64,000 nt of DNA from Rhodamnia argentea (taxonomy: Eukaryota; Streptophyta; Magnoliopsida; Myrtales; Myrtaceae). The stretch spans positions 25,034,283 through 25,098,282 of the forward strand of contig NC_063156.1 of assembly GCF_020921035.1 (NCBI RefSeq). The letters are read 5' to 3'. A program made the translations under genes and the position numbers. This document shows positions 22,470 through 34,192 of this stretch, piece after piece; position 1 is the first letter of the stretch, and every line of letters begins with the position of its first letter. Below the pieces are notes generated by a model that ran no database searches, was not told where the DNA came from, and saw only the letters and a list, made by a program, of their open reading frames with translations.

Positions 22470-25400
22470 TCACTTCTCGAGAAGTCCAAAGAAGGGATTG
22501 GTTAATGCTGACTTCAACTGAGTCCCAGCTAGATTAAGCACCGCCAAGTCGACCTTGTCGCGCAGAAGAAACAAGAACCTGGCGCCCTCGATTTTCTCGA
22601 ATCCGCAAAGCTCGAGAAACTCAACGCCTCCTTCAAGGCTCCCAACTCTACTCTGTTCAATATCCAGGACACGAGATGATGAATCCGTTGCATCCACATT
22701 CCATCTATAAATCAAGAATATGTTAACCAAGTCTATAAAGATGTTACCTGGAACACGGGATTACTTAGGCGGATCCTCCTGAACTTTTCATTGTCAGGGT
22801 TCTTCACAACATTGCCCACATATATCAGGAGTGTTTGAAAGGCCCTTTTCACTCTGGCATCTTCATCCTAGACAACCCCCCAGAAACATAACTAAGAAAG
22901 TTGGGAAAATGAAAGAGTAGGGGCTATCTTTTCCAGGATCAATAGATGAAATCTTGGAGTTGTCTCAGGCTATAAACTACTGGGAATAGCATTTACATGA
23001 ATGTAATCAATCACTTGACAATCCTTTAAGGGAGTTGGGATGCATGAAGTACAAAAGCAAAGAGAGGATGAACTCGAACCAACAAAAGCAGCAATTAAGT
23101 TACTTGGACAATATATGTACCTAAAGAAGCAGAATCGAGCTCGCTCTCCATCAAATTTTCCTTGATTTGAAAATACTACAAGCCAATGACCTATGAAGTG
23201 CTTAACACCAATTCTTTGATATGAGCATCGGGAAAACAATCTAATGTATTCTGTTCGATTATATGAGTACTTTCATTACTGATAAAAAAAAAGATGGGCT
23301 CTCGATTATCTGATCTAACCACGTGCTTCTTAGCGAAGAGGTAAAATCTATAAATTTCAGATTGAACAAATGTCGTCACTAATCAGCAGGACAGAAAGAT
23401 GATTTGGAAAGCATCCTCAACGTAATCTAATTTGATTTTGCCTGCAAGCTGTGTTAAATGGTGAACGCTCAACTAGTATTGGATCTTTTTATCACCAGTG
23501 TCGATGATTGACCGAAGAATCTACCTTGTGATTGCGCTTCAAAGACCTCAAACACTCTCTCATCTGATCAGCCTTGGTAACATAAGAAACACCTGAGGTC
23601 TGCATATTAACAATAGAGAAACAGGCATCAGCTCAACTTATGTATTCTTGGGAAATTGTTGAACAGACTCATTCCACATCCAATGCGGTCGACAAGACCA
23701 ATCACAGTACACAAGATATGCTCCGACATGTTTTTGTTTTGTTTTTTTTTTTTTTTTTTTTTGGGATATGGCCCCGTGCAGCTGGAAATGTGATTGGCAG
23801 TGTTAAAGTTCTTCAAGAAAGAGTACATGCCCTTCTATTGTCTTCAAAAGGCAGCGAAGGTTTTACAGCAGCGGGGGTTTCTGGTGGCAATCCCAGCTTC
23901 CGCCTTCTTTCTACCTATGAAGAAATTCAAAATAAAGCCTTCATATCTGGTAAGATGTAAAAATTAATCCCTCCAATGTAAAAGACAAAGTCGACAGGTC
24001 TCAGTCATCACTGGATCAAATCCACACATGCATAGAGTCACTAAACAGAGGGAGTGATAAGGGCAATCTCTGTAGAAGTGCAGAATCAAATTCCACATTA
24101 GATGCTGCCTACAAGTCTTCCAGTTCCTCAACACAGGCTTGTGTTGTCTATGTACGGAAAGGTCATCAGTTTTAACTCAACCCCTGATTGAAATGTACTT
24201 TACCTGACAAAATCTCCATGTTTTCAATGTGATTAAGGAAAATGGTTCAGAATGCAAGTAATGATAGAGAAAATCAGCTGTTCCTCTATGATTCGACATT
24301 GACAAAACCTTTCGGAAGTATGCATTTTTATCTAGAACATATCTGGGAAGCATTTCAATCAAATCGTTCATTGACATTCCAAGAGCAAACAAGTTGTAAT
24401 TCTTAAAGGCAATGAGAGACAAGTACCATATCATTCTGCAGTTTCCGAAGAATTCTCTCCTTAGCTCTTCGCGCTTCTTCTTTTTCTGCTTTTTTCACCG
24501 CCACATAACTGAAACAACAATGTCGAACACATTGTTTGAAAATGACATTGACTTAGGCCAAAAGGATTACAACTTGTGATGACGAGTGGATCAAACCGCT
24601 TTCTTTCATTTTCTTCTGCTATTGTTTTTGCTTCAAGAAGTTCCTTACCTGCTCGAATCCTCTCCTGCAACAAAGTTACAACTGGATAAAAAAATGTAGA
24701 TTGAACTGTCATAGTAAAATCAATCTGATGCAACTAATGTAATTCGCCCCAAACATCAAAGCAGACTTGCCAGCGATCTGCTCCAAAAAAAAAAAGATGT
24801 GTCATTTCCTCTAAATCATCTTGCAGAAAAGCATAACGTACCTACCGATTCTAAGAGATGCAGACATTATTATGCACCCTGGCCATGAACGTTACCAGTG
24901 AGCAGATTTGTTGCTGACCTTTTAGGCTATGTTTGGGAACTCTAGGGAAAGAGAAAATGGGTTGAAAATGCCACAAATTTTCCTTCCACAATCTTCTCAC
25001 CACAATTTTGAATTCTTCTCAACTTTCCACCCAAATTTTCATTCCTCCCATTTTCCTTGCTTTCCCAAACATAGCCTTAAAGCTCTTTAAAGAACTTCAG
25101 TTGAGCTATCATTAAACCAACAAGGGATGTCAAACTCATCATTTCATAATGTGAATGAGCAAAGAAGGTGATGGAAATTTCAGTATCTCTTATATGGGCA
25201 TGAAAATAATCTCTACTTGATCAGGATAGAATCAGAAGACAACTAAACACAGTCAATCATATCTCCTAAAAGACAACTCTTGCATATATGTGTATCTTCA
25301 ATGTCATCAAATTGTCACCATTTGTAAGTACAAACAAGCCACGCTTGTGTTGCAGTACCTTTTCTGTTTCTCGCTGAGAGTTCTTCTTTTCCTTCTTCTT

Positions 25401-26758
25401 CTCCTCTGCTCGATCCCTGACAGCAAGCAAAACCCCATCATCAGGGAAAGAGGGAAAAAATTGGAGTTTTAAGCAAGAATTACTTCATCAGTGGGCCAGA
25501 GGACAGAAAAGAGAGGAAAATTCTATACTTTGAACTGTAGAAAGTAAAATGGTGGAGGCCTTAAGTCGTACCGTAATTCTTGTGCTCCCATTATCATTTC
25601 TTCAGTCACAAAAGTTGGTTCGGGAGCTTCAATGTCAATGTCAATTGATACCTACATTTGAAGACACCAAATGTTGCATAAACATCAGATGAATGAAAAC
25701 GCAAGACGGCCTTAATAAAGTTCACAGTTATTTTTATATTTTGGCACTCAAGGGCCTGTCCATAAGCAGCGCTCTACGATATCTGACACGGCTACTTTAA
25801 AGCCGAAAAACAGTTGAGAACTCCATAGTACATTGAACATCAACCAAAGTTGACACCGCTTTGACATCAGAAACCCGCTACAGAAGCAAGGTAAAAATGA
25901 TCAAAATCCACTATGCACACAACGATAAAACATGTTGACTGCAATTCATATAGTCTCGCACATATTTGCCTTATCTTGTGGTTAACGATGATGAAGCAGG
26001 TAAAGAAGTTCTCTTCCAAGGAAACCTCGTGTTGTATACTCTCAAAGAGAAAACGAAGAAGCAACACCATGGCTCTCTGTTCAAAATTCTCATGTTGCTT
26101 CCCAGCATGTGGAGCACCGAAAATGAGATAATATAGCTCCATATATGTTGCTATGCTTCAACAGAGAACAGTACCCTCGGCATCTGATCGAGATCTGGGT
26201 CGTTTTGATGGTCGACAATCCAATCTATAGCAGCCTCGGTGCTGGAATTACCTGAAAATTATATTAAAAAAATGTAAGGATGGTTTATAATGGCCTTATA
26301 TATATGTAATCTCCTTCCTTCAATTGGCTTAATACTTTCTATAGGACTGTTATCTCTCAAATTCCAGGGGCATGAGTACAGATGCTCGTCTGATGGTAGG
26401 CCATGGAATACCCTGCAGCCCGATGAACCGGTCAAATTTAGACCTTTGGTCGGTGTAAGTGGCCCTAAGAACAATTTACACACAGTTTATGGGACTTGAA
26501 CCGGTGATCTCCAGTTCCTGAGCTGGAAATATCCTAACGCCTCAAACCGATGGCGCCAATCCAGGGAATTACTTTCCTTCAATCTTAATATGTACATTTC
26601 ATAAAACATTCAACTAAAAGTTCACAAGACTTCACATTTGCATGCACGGTATGCGCAGAACCACCTGAAAAATGAAGTGCCCTAGTTGCTTGCTCCGGAG
26701 AGAATCCCATAGCTTCAAGTTCCTCGAGCAGTTTCCGGTTTACTACTGGAACAGCCAT
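22470..26758 (-). CDS. UBA and PUB domain protein (At1g04850-like)
   Basis: Ten exons in transcription order: 26665-26758, 26175-26251, 25572-25651, 25359-25416, 24597-24664, 24427-24508, 23831-23914, 23525-23599, 22748-22867, 22470-22652. Total 921 nt, 306 aa, in frame throughout. Residues about 4-42 are a UBA domain ([22 protein letters not shown], broken over exons 1-2, ending in AAIDWIVDH). The middle is a charged Lys/Glu coiled coil (about 80-165). The C-terminus is a PUB domain ([48 protein letters not shown]). In this architecture UBA binds ubiquitin and PUB binds the p97/CDC48 tail, so a role as a CDC48 adaptor in proteostasis is likely by family knowledge. The intron after exon 7 starts with GC. 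Introns carry a SINE and a Tourist-like MITE. Confidence 0.9.
24925..25076. mobile_element. Tourist/PIF-Harbinger-like MITE with TTA target duplication
   Basis: 152 bp, inverted ends GGCTATGTTTGGGAA and TTCCCAAACATAGCC, flanked on both sides by TTA (24922-24924 and 25077-25079). A 3-bp TTA/TAA duplication with GGC/GCC ends is the PIF-Harbinger signature. It lies in the intron between exons 4 and 5 of the UBA-PUB gene and has no coding capacity. The near-perfect ends suggest a fairly recent insertion. Confidence 0.85.
26283..26565 (-). mobile_element. tRNA-derived SINE in an intron
   Basis: On the minus strand an A-box-like TGGCGCCATCGG (26547-26558) is followed about 45 bases later by a B box GGTTCAAGTCC (26492-26502), matching the pol III RGTTCRANNCC consensus. 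About 200 bases of non-coding tail follow. The spacing and order are those of a tRNA-headed SINE. It lies in intron 1 of the UBA-PUB gene in the gene's own orientation. Exact ends and target duplication were not resolved. Confidence 0.65.
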
Positions 26759-28500
26759 TGCCACACTTCAAAAAAAAAAAAAAAAAAGCAACTTGTGATG
26801 TAAAGAACAGATCCACAAAACCCAGTACCTAGAGATTGGCTTCCATCTAGTCTGTCTAGTAATCATCTCTCAACTTCGCCATGATCTTGAACAATACGTA
26901 CATCAACCAAAAAGGAAACAAACTAAACGATGCATACCCTGATGCAGCTACTTGATTCTCTAGTACATAAGCTAGAACAATCTGTATACTCCAATCAACT
27001 ATAAAGAAAATGGGCTTTCTTCCGTTTTCTGAGTTTTTCACCGACTTGTTCTTTCAGATCGGTTTTCGGGTATCCTACTAATTCCACCTCCATAGTCCAA
27101 TTAAAGGCATACCGTGCATGCCATGCCTAGGGGACTTGAAAGGATGTACTTTATCTCCACCTGACCCAAAAGAGTTACACTGAGATCAAAACGATACTGG
27201 AGCCTCACGTCTCATGAGAGGCGCAAAGTTTCTAATTCAAATTACCAAACCATCGAAATCTTAACAGAATTCCTTCTTAAATACTAATTGAACAACAACA
27301 AAAGAATGAAACTGACATCAACTTTAACCCCTGTTTCTAAAAGTGGAATTTTGTTCATCTTTTGGCACCTTAGTAGACAGACAGACTGCAGGACCACTCG
27401 GGGCATCATCCTTGCGGGTCAACAAATTAACAAGAAGCATTCCTGAATCGCGACACAAATAAAAGAACAAGAAATAAGAAATTTACGCTTGTCGTTGACT
27501 CTTTGAATACTGCAACAGCAAGTTGAAGAGTTGATATGTGTAGGGACTCCCCGAACCTGCAAAACCAAGTATTTATAAGGCGTTGCCCGGAGAAGCTCGA
27601 GAGAATGCCCCAATGGTGAAGCTATTCAGCAGTTGGAAGGAGCGTCATTCCAAGATTCGTTTACGAATTCTAGTCTAATCCTTGGGAATGCTAGACTTAT
27701 ATTCAAAGATCGATTCTCTACCCTTTTTGCAATGTGTTATGGTCTCATGGATTCTTTGTAGGGTAGTTGACGTCTGTTCGTTGCCCAAGCAAAGGATCTT
27801 CCTTTCACTTCGTGCTTCTTCTGGGACAAAAGGCATTTCCTCGTTTTAATACAAGTTAGGGTCAAGTCTGAGGAGCTTGAGTACCCAATCAAATTTCGCC
27901 TTGAGCTTGGAAATGTTGAGCAGCTTTTGAGCCTAATTGTGTGATTATATCTATGTCTTTCAGTTATATATAAATCTACAAATACATGAAATTATTAACT
28001 TTTAACTAAACTATATTTTCAATATTCAGAGCTCGAGCACGCAGTTGAGTTCCAGTTCAATTCATGCTTTTGCATGAAAACTTATAGACCATGGAGTTGA
28101 GCTCAAGCTTTGCAGACTTAATGGAGTTGATGGTCAAGCCGTTCAATACTATCCGATTAGAGGTTTGAGTCAATTATTCAAGTCTCCAATATTGTAGGGT
28201 GAGTCGAGTTCGAGTACCGAATGGCGTCGACTCGTTTATAACACTAAAGTGAACCAGGCAAAGGTAGAGCAATCAAGCACTAAAACCCGAGTAATACACA
28301 TTATAAGAAAAAGTTATCTATGAAATTGATAAACTAATCGACGTGGCAAAGTATGAGCGCGCATCTAAAATGTTAAACATGTGGGTCATGTTCGAGATAA
28401 AGACCATTACGTCACTATATATACTAATTTTGTAAGCCAATAGCATGCAAAATGAATCCCTGCTCACTGGAATCGGATTCGATCCTAGTCCGCTAGTTTC
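26759..28500. other. 5' region of the UBA-PUB gene and spacer
   Basis: Upstream of the UBA-PUB ATG comes an A-run (26769-26787), then unremarkable AT-rich sequence where a 5' UTR intron could lie. From 27850 to 28250 there are repeated GAGCTTGAG/GAGTCGAGTTCGAG-type words, a common look of old non-autonomous plant elements, but I found no matched ends. The 3' UTR of the RING gene probably starts right of 28500. Confidence 0.4.
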
Positions 28501-28725
28501 CAACACAATCAAAACTTTGATAGGCTCACAAACTTACATCGCATTAACCTGTTCGGATCCTGTAAATCCAAAAGGAGAAGATAGAAAACTATAGGACAAG
28601 AGGCAGAAAATGACAGCTTATTCTCAAGTAACGCAAAAATGACTATATCCTTCTCAATCTTTAAGGTATGGCGATTGAACAAAATGACCAAAATAGCCAA
28701 AAAGCTCTTCACTCTTCACTTATGC

Positions 28726-29955
28726 TTAGAAGATGTCGAGAATCTCCAAGATGAACTTGTTGCAGAGAGGGCAGTTCCCCCGGGAGACCATCAGCTCTCT
28801 TGAGCACATCCTGCAAAATGTGTGCCCACAGGGTATGAATGCAGACCCCTTGTGCCTCACCATGCACACGCAGCAACTGAACTCTCCACCTTCCTCTCCA
28901 TCATCCTCTTCTTCCAACTCCTCCTCCTCTTCTTCATCTTCCTCATCACCCACCACATACCTTGATCCCTCCAACCCCATCTCCCTGTCTGTCTCCTCCA
29001 GCAGGTCCATCAGTGACATCATCTTCGGCTGTGCAGCCTCGAAACTCTCTGTCTCCTCCCCGTCACTGCCTTCCTCCTCTCTGTCCGCCACGGCGGCAGC
29101 GGCAGCCTCCGCCGCCTCCTGGGAGGCCGCGGCCTCTCTCGCGGATAGCTGCCGAACCTCCTGCGGTGACATCACGGAGACTCGCCGCGATCGGCAAGCC
29201 AGTTCGTCCCCATAAATTGCTGAGCTGTCTTCACCGTTGGTGTCCTCTCTCCTGACCATTGAGCTCTCGGACCGAGTCAGCAATCGAGTCGAGTCGGACC
29301 TTGACCATGGTGATGACCCGAGCCTTGTGGAATTGTGGCGTGAGATCTGTGGCCGGAGAGCCTTACCTGCCAGATCCTCTGGCTCATTCGAGTCCGGGCC
29401 CAATGAGCCGAATCGACTAGAGGTCCGGCGCATCATCATCGACCGAGAGCTACTCTGGCTCGAGGAATCACAAACCACTTCTTGATCACTGCGGTGCATC
29501 TCCTCTGCTGTTGGGGATTCACAGTGAAGTGGCTCGTCATCCGAGTTTGCCACAATCTTCGTAGAGTGGAACCTAGTTAAACTTTGCTTTGACATCTGTG
29601 ACCTTGAACTCTTAATCGGTATGTCTGATGTAGGAGTGTGGACGGTTGAGGTCCAAGCCTGGCTTTCACGCCTGCGTCGTAGCCTTTCCTTGAAAGATCT
29701 CCAGCTCTTCTTGTCCTTTTGGCTAATGAGGTCCGGGAAGGAGCCTCCCTCAGGGTCGTCGCGGATTACCTCAAGGAGAGTGCGGGTGATCTGAGCCACC
29801 GAGGCCGTAGGACCCAATTTCCTGTCCGTGCCTAGAACGTCGTCTAGAGTCAATCCAGCTAGGTCTCGCCGTCCGCTTCCAAGGAAGCTGCCGCCACCTT
29901 CTTCCTTTCCTCTGATAGAATTTCGACGGTTCAATGAGCCGTCGATCAATGACAT
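28726..29955 (-). CDS. C3HC4 RING-finger protein, probable E3 ubiquitin ligase
   Basis: Single coding exon of 1230 nt, 409 aa. The open frame continues upstream but crosses a splice acceptor (CTTTCAG ending at 29967), so the ATG at 29955 in MSLIDGSLNRR is chosen. The RING is at the extreme C-terminus: C361-x2-C364-x11-C376-x-H378-x2-C381-x2-C384-x10-C395-x2-C398, a complete C3HC4 set. Before it lie LTLDDVLGTDRKLG and SVAQITRTLLEVIRDD near the N-terminus, a Ser/Arg-rich middle, an Ala-rich helix (about 285-305) and a strongly acidic run (about 335-355). A single 5' UTR intron, 29967-30613 on the minus strand with donor GTACGT, is inferred; the leader exon would be about 30614-30790, GA/CT-rich. 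E3 activity follows from the RING fold; the substrate is unknown. Confidence 0.85.
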   Translation of the reverse strand: MSLIDGSLNRRNSIRGKEEGGGSFLGSGRRDLAGLTLDDVLGTDRKLGPTASVAQITRTLLEVIRDDPEGGSFPDLISQKDKKSWRSFKERLRRRRESQAWTSTVHTPTSDIPIKSSRSQMSKQSLTRFHSTKIVANSDDEPLHCESPTAEEMHRSDQEVVCDSSSQSSSRSMMMRRTSSRFGSLGPDSNEPEDLAGKALRPQISRHNSTRLGSSPWSRSDSTRLLTRSESSMVRREDTNGEDSSAIYGDELACRSRRVSVMSPQEVRQLSAREAAASQEAAEAAAAAVADREEEGSDGEETESFEAAQPKMMSLMDLLEETDREMGLEGSRYVVGDEEDEEEEEELEEEDDGEEGGEFSCCVCMVRHKGSAFIPCGHTFCRMCSRELMVSRGNCPLCNKFILEILDIF

Positions 29956-30799
29956 TTGGCGATCACCTGAAAGGGCAAACCACACATGATGGCGCATGCA
30001 TTTCACAATCGCAACTTCAAAGCAAGACTGAATAATATGACGCAAAAGATTCTTAACCAGTGATAACCCTATTTGTTCAGAAAACTCTCCGGAGGAGAAG
30101 AACGGAGGATTTTTCTCGGGAAAATGCGATCGCGAACGCGAAATTGAAGCAGAGATAACCAGAAATGCCTTGCAACTTATCCACTTCAACGAAATCGCGC
30201 TTCAAATGTTCAGAAATCCTTGGGTTTCCTCTACCAAGCCTCGCATTCCCTTTTTTTCCCGCGAAAATCTTCTATCCATCAAGTCGGGAACAGATAGATT
30301 TCAGGAAAAATCACCAAATGAAGGGGAAGAAAACAACAAAACGACGGGATTTTATCCTTTTACGAGCACCTCAGACGATCGAGATAGCAATCGGAAGTCA
30401 AGCAAGCATCCCAACGTCGAAAGAAATCATTCATTCAAGCGCGCGAAGCACCTCATGTCAGCCCTGCGCCAACGACGACGACGGGATACGCTTGAATCAG
30501 CGAGCAGAGACGAAACGACCTTGCCCGTCGCCACCATCCGCGAGAGATCAACACGAGAAACGACGAACGGACAAAAGTTTCAACACGCGCTAAGATGCGG
30601 TGGAGGGACGTACCGTCGGGGAGCCGCCTCCTGACTTCTCCGCTCTCGACTTGCTCGGTTGGGTTCGAGCTCCTTTCCGTTCACCGGCGCTCGCTCCTCT
30701 CTTTCCTCTGGATCGGGCTTTCGGCGTTGGCGCGTGAGCAGTTGCAGAGAGAAAGAAAGAGAGAGAGAGAAAGGAAGGAGAGGGAAATGGTTGGGAGGG

Positions 30800-31814
30800 A
30801 GAAGAGCGAGTCTTATGGGCGGGACTTGGGCTATTCCTTGTTTTGCGCCGTATTTTTTGGTTTTTTTTTTTTACCTAATTGCTGCTTTTAGCAAAACCCC
30901 GATTGGTGAATAATGATGTCGGTAATTAATCAGAGAGATAATGGGTATTAGTATTTTTCGAAAGAAGCGAATATACGATCTTAATACACGTGTGATCTGA
31001 AAATATTCGATAACAAAATCAGAGGACGGCATCCCTAAGGACGGAGCGCATGACAATACTTGCTAGAGTAAAAATTCGTTTAATTACACTCCACCTTTTT
31101 ACTTTCGGAGTTTTTTTTTTTCTCCAGAAGTTGTTTTGGAGCAACTTGAAAGAGTAAAAAAAAAAAAAAGTGAATTTACTTTTGAAAAGAAATTGATTTT
31201 TAAGACAAAAGTGCTGCTACGCGTGTCCCGAACTTCTTGTCTTTGGACTTCTACTCGAGTCCTTTACATCCTAATGGCAGTCTGCGCTTTAAGTTTCGGG
31301 CTCCATTTGTTTCTCGAAAAAATTTCGAATCGCATAGTCACCTTCGCCGGTAGCCTCGTCCGGTGGTTGGCGAGCTCCGGCGACCCTCACCGACCATAAT
31401 GGGTAACAAAAAAAGAAAAGAATGAAGGAAAAGAAGGATTAAAAAAAAATCGTAAAAATATTTAAAAAATTGTTCATGTCGATACTGATCATGCTACATA
31501 GAATGACCATATTCATGTCGGCAATTTCGGTTAAAACTCAATTGGCAAAAAAAAAAATTAAGAATGAATTGGTATAATTACAATAAGCTCAAAAAAAAAA
31601 TTTTGTAATTTTCCCCAATCGGCACTAGTACCATGACCTTCGACGATGAGAGCCATTGTGACGAGATCGATTTGGGCCAAAAATTGGGGCAAATCAACCT
31701 TCAACAAGATGGAGACAAACGACTTGTTCGAGGTTTAAAGCACCGACAAAAGTCAACCTCCTCTTCAACCTGTACTTCAAGCTTCAAAATGACCTTATTT
31801 TGGCTATCCATTTT
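30800..31814. other. Intergenic AT-rich spacer with homopolymer runs
   Basis: Upstream of the RING gene. A short GC-richer patch at 31330-31390 (CCGGCGACCCTCACCG) resembles part of the core of the MULE at 58723-60022. The rest is AT-rich, with many A and T runs. No gene was seen. Confidence 0.4.
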
Positions 31815-32677
31815 GGCTGTCCTTTGATCGTCAGGATATAAGTCAGAACATGATATGTTTTATCTTATCCTGTATTTGGCAGTTGTTTAGGATATGACAA
31901 AGAGGATATAGTCATGATAAAATAATCTTAGAAGAGGAGGTGGGATAGATCAAAATATGATTTCTCAAAAGGGCAGGCACAAGGAGAACCATATTTTTCT
32001 CACAACCACTACCTCTCCTTCTCTTTGGGTTGCCTCTTCGCCATGTCGAGTTGCCTCTCTAGCTGGGGGGCCGCCTCGCCTGCGGCGACGATCGTCAAGT
32101 GGGTCGCCTCTTAGGAGACGCTAGGCTGGGGTCTTTGGCCGCAAAGCTGGATATTTCCACAAACTTGTTATTTAATCGATCGTCACGTTCCTCATTCTTT
32201 AACTGCTCGAACCTTTCCAACAATCGAAAGGGGTCTCAACATTCAAAACGGCTCTCTACTTGCATAGTGCATATTCAACTTGCGAAAAGAGACCTAATAA
32301 TTAGATTGTTCAAAATTTATTCACTCATTCGACAAGACAACAAATAAGGTCAATGGATCATCCTCAAAGGATTTGACTCCAAATCGAGACCCTCAATTCT
32401 ACGGGGTCCGCTCGGTCGATGTTGTGCCCGAATTCGGGTGACACAATCTTTGCTCTAGAATAACTCACTTATTAGAACTTTATCATTGAATAATTTCTAA
32501 AACATCTTGATATTTCAGCAAAATAGAGTCTATCTCAACCATGCCTTACCTCTGCTTATACGACTTTAAATCAGTAGTTTACCAAACAATAAATAGGATA
32601 TGAGAAAATCCTTGAATTTCTTATTCTATCTTATCCGGTCTTGTCTCGACTAGAAATCCGGACGACCAAACGCAGCC
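31815..32677. mobile_element. DNA transposon remnant with GGCTG..TTTGRTCGTC ends
   Basis: The left end GGCTGTCCTTTGATCGTC and the inverted right end GGCTGCGTTTGGTCGTC agree at most positions. Subterminal regions on both sides contain GATATGA and TCTTATCC words. The interior has a GC-richer patch (32040-32140). GGC-type ends suggest PIF-Harbinger, flanked by TTT on both sides, which is weak evidence. 863 bp, no transposase seen. Confidence 0.55.
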
Positions 32678-34080
32678 TTTTTATTTTCAATTAAACCATG
32701 TGGCCATCACGTTATCTCCATTTGTCTTCCGCTATCCGCATAGAATTTCTAACGGCGATTTTGGATGAAATTGGGATCGATGATACTGTGTGTCACACAA
32801 ATATAGGATCGATATATGTCGAAAAAAAGTACAAAAAAAATTTATCCACGTCATCAATTTTTTGTCAAAATTAGTCGGAATTGATGGGGTTTCGGGATTG
32901 GTAAATGCAACGGAATATATTTATAAATCAAAACCCTAAACAGGATCCATGCGTATATTAAAATTAATAGGTGTTCAAGACATACCTTTTCCAAATCGAA
33001 GATAAATTGATAATCGGTTGTGTCGGGATTAGTACCCCAATTGTTGCACCTCTACCGATATCCACACACATGAACCGAAGTCTCCAACAATCCAAGTGCT
33101 AGCTTACGGATATTGGAGTTCCCCTTGCTTGATTGCCTTTGCTCTTTGAGACTTTCTCAAAAATCCAAGGACAGAGAACGATTCTTTGTTCTCTCTTTTG
33201 TTTTCTCCTTCGGAACAAGACTTTCTTTTTTCTCTATCAAACGTCTCTAGGGTTTTTCCATGTCTATATATAGTCTCAATATTTACGCGTAACAAAAGAA
33301 GTGAGGCCCGGGTGATTTGGGCGTGCCAAACCGTCTATCTCTAATCGTGCGTTTAATTGTTATCTTATAACATGCACGATCACGTAAATATTTAGAATAT
33401 GAGAATAAATTAAAATCTACTTCTTAAGTAGATCAAGGCGTAGAAAAAATATAAACTTAGTTCGCTATTGTGTGCGACCTTGTAGGTTCACTAAATATTA
33501 GCAGTGTGCTCAAAACCTTTTTTGATCCACAAGTCATAAGTGGTCTCTAGCAACACATTATGACTACCTAGTATAGTGAAAGTCATTTTTCGACACAACC
33601 TAATCCGCAACTAATGTTAGAGTATCAACCTTGATTAGTTCCTAGGGCAGACCGCTAATAGAAATGACTCAATTGGTACCGATGTAAAAAAAAAAATATT
33701 GGATTAAATTAGTTCAATTAAAAAGTTTAGGAATTAATTGCGAGTCACAATGGTGTGTAGTTTGGAGTACGACATGTAATAAACGGGGAAGTTAATGTTT
33801 TGAAATTTCGAGTGACAAAGAAAGCATCTTAGCTGCATTTATGATTTTTTTCCTTTTTCATTACGTGCGAAATTGGGATTTTCAGTGACGTTAATCAAAT
33901 TTACCAATTTCGCACTCTCCCAAATTGACAGGATCAATCAGTCCGGGTCCTCTGGCTGTACTCATGGAAAGAAACCAGCAATTTTCCGGTTGGTCCCCGT
34001 CAGGATACTCGGCAATCTCCACAAACGGGGAGTGCAGATTCAATGGGGGCCGGAGATGGTAAGGGCCGAGCGTACTCTCC
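32678..34080. other. Intergenic; orphan core-promoter-like block inside
   Basis: AT-rich. It contains a minus-strand TATA/telo-box arrangement at 33246-33273 (see separate entry). The sequence around 33000-33650 has the feel of an old repeat, but I found no paired ends. 33870-34080 is the GASA gene's upstream region. Confidence 0.4.
33246..33273 (-). promoter_or_regulatory. TATA box plus telo-box without an attached gene
   Basis: On the minus strand CTATATATAG (33264-33273) is followed by AAACCCTAGA about 10-18 bases downstream, a standard plant core-promoter layout. No supported open frame follows. It may be a remnant of a mobile-element promoter or of a lost gene. Confidence 0.3.
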
Positions 34081-34087
34081 TATATAA
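34081..34087 (+). promoter_or_regulatory. TATA box of the GASA gene
   Basis: TATATAA, 106 bases before the GASA start codon, so transcription would begin near 34112-34120 and give a leader of about 75-80 bases. Confidence 0.65.
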
Positions 34088-34192
34088 GGAGGAGCCCGTC
34101 GTCCGGTGGTGGCCAACATCCGTAATTTCAAGCCTCTCCATACTTCTAGTAAGATTAAGATAGCCGTCGGCGAGGGTGGTCTGGTCGTCGCT

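Noticed and set aside
23740-23762. T-run of about 22 bases as the tail of an inserted retroelement in the UBA-PUB intron
   Set aside because: A poly(A) read on the minus strand, but no SINE or LINE body or flanking duplication could be identified next to it.
29967-30189. N-terminal extension of the RING open frame upstream of MSLIDG
   Set aside because: The frame runs through a clear CTTTCAG acceptor and reads as intron sequence; a 5' UTR exon with a GTACGT donor lies further upstream, so the shorter start is preferred.
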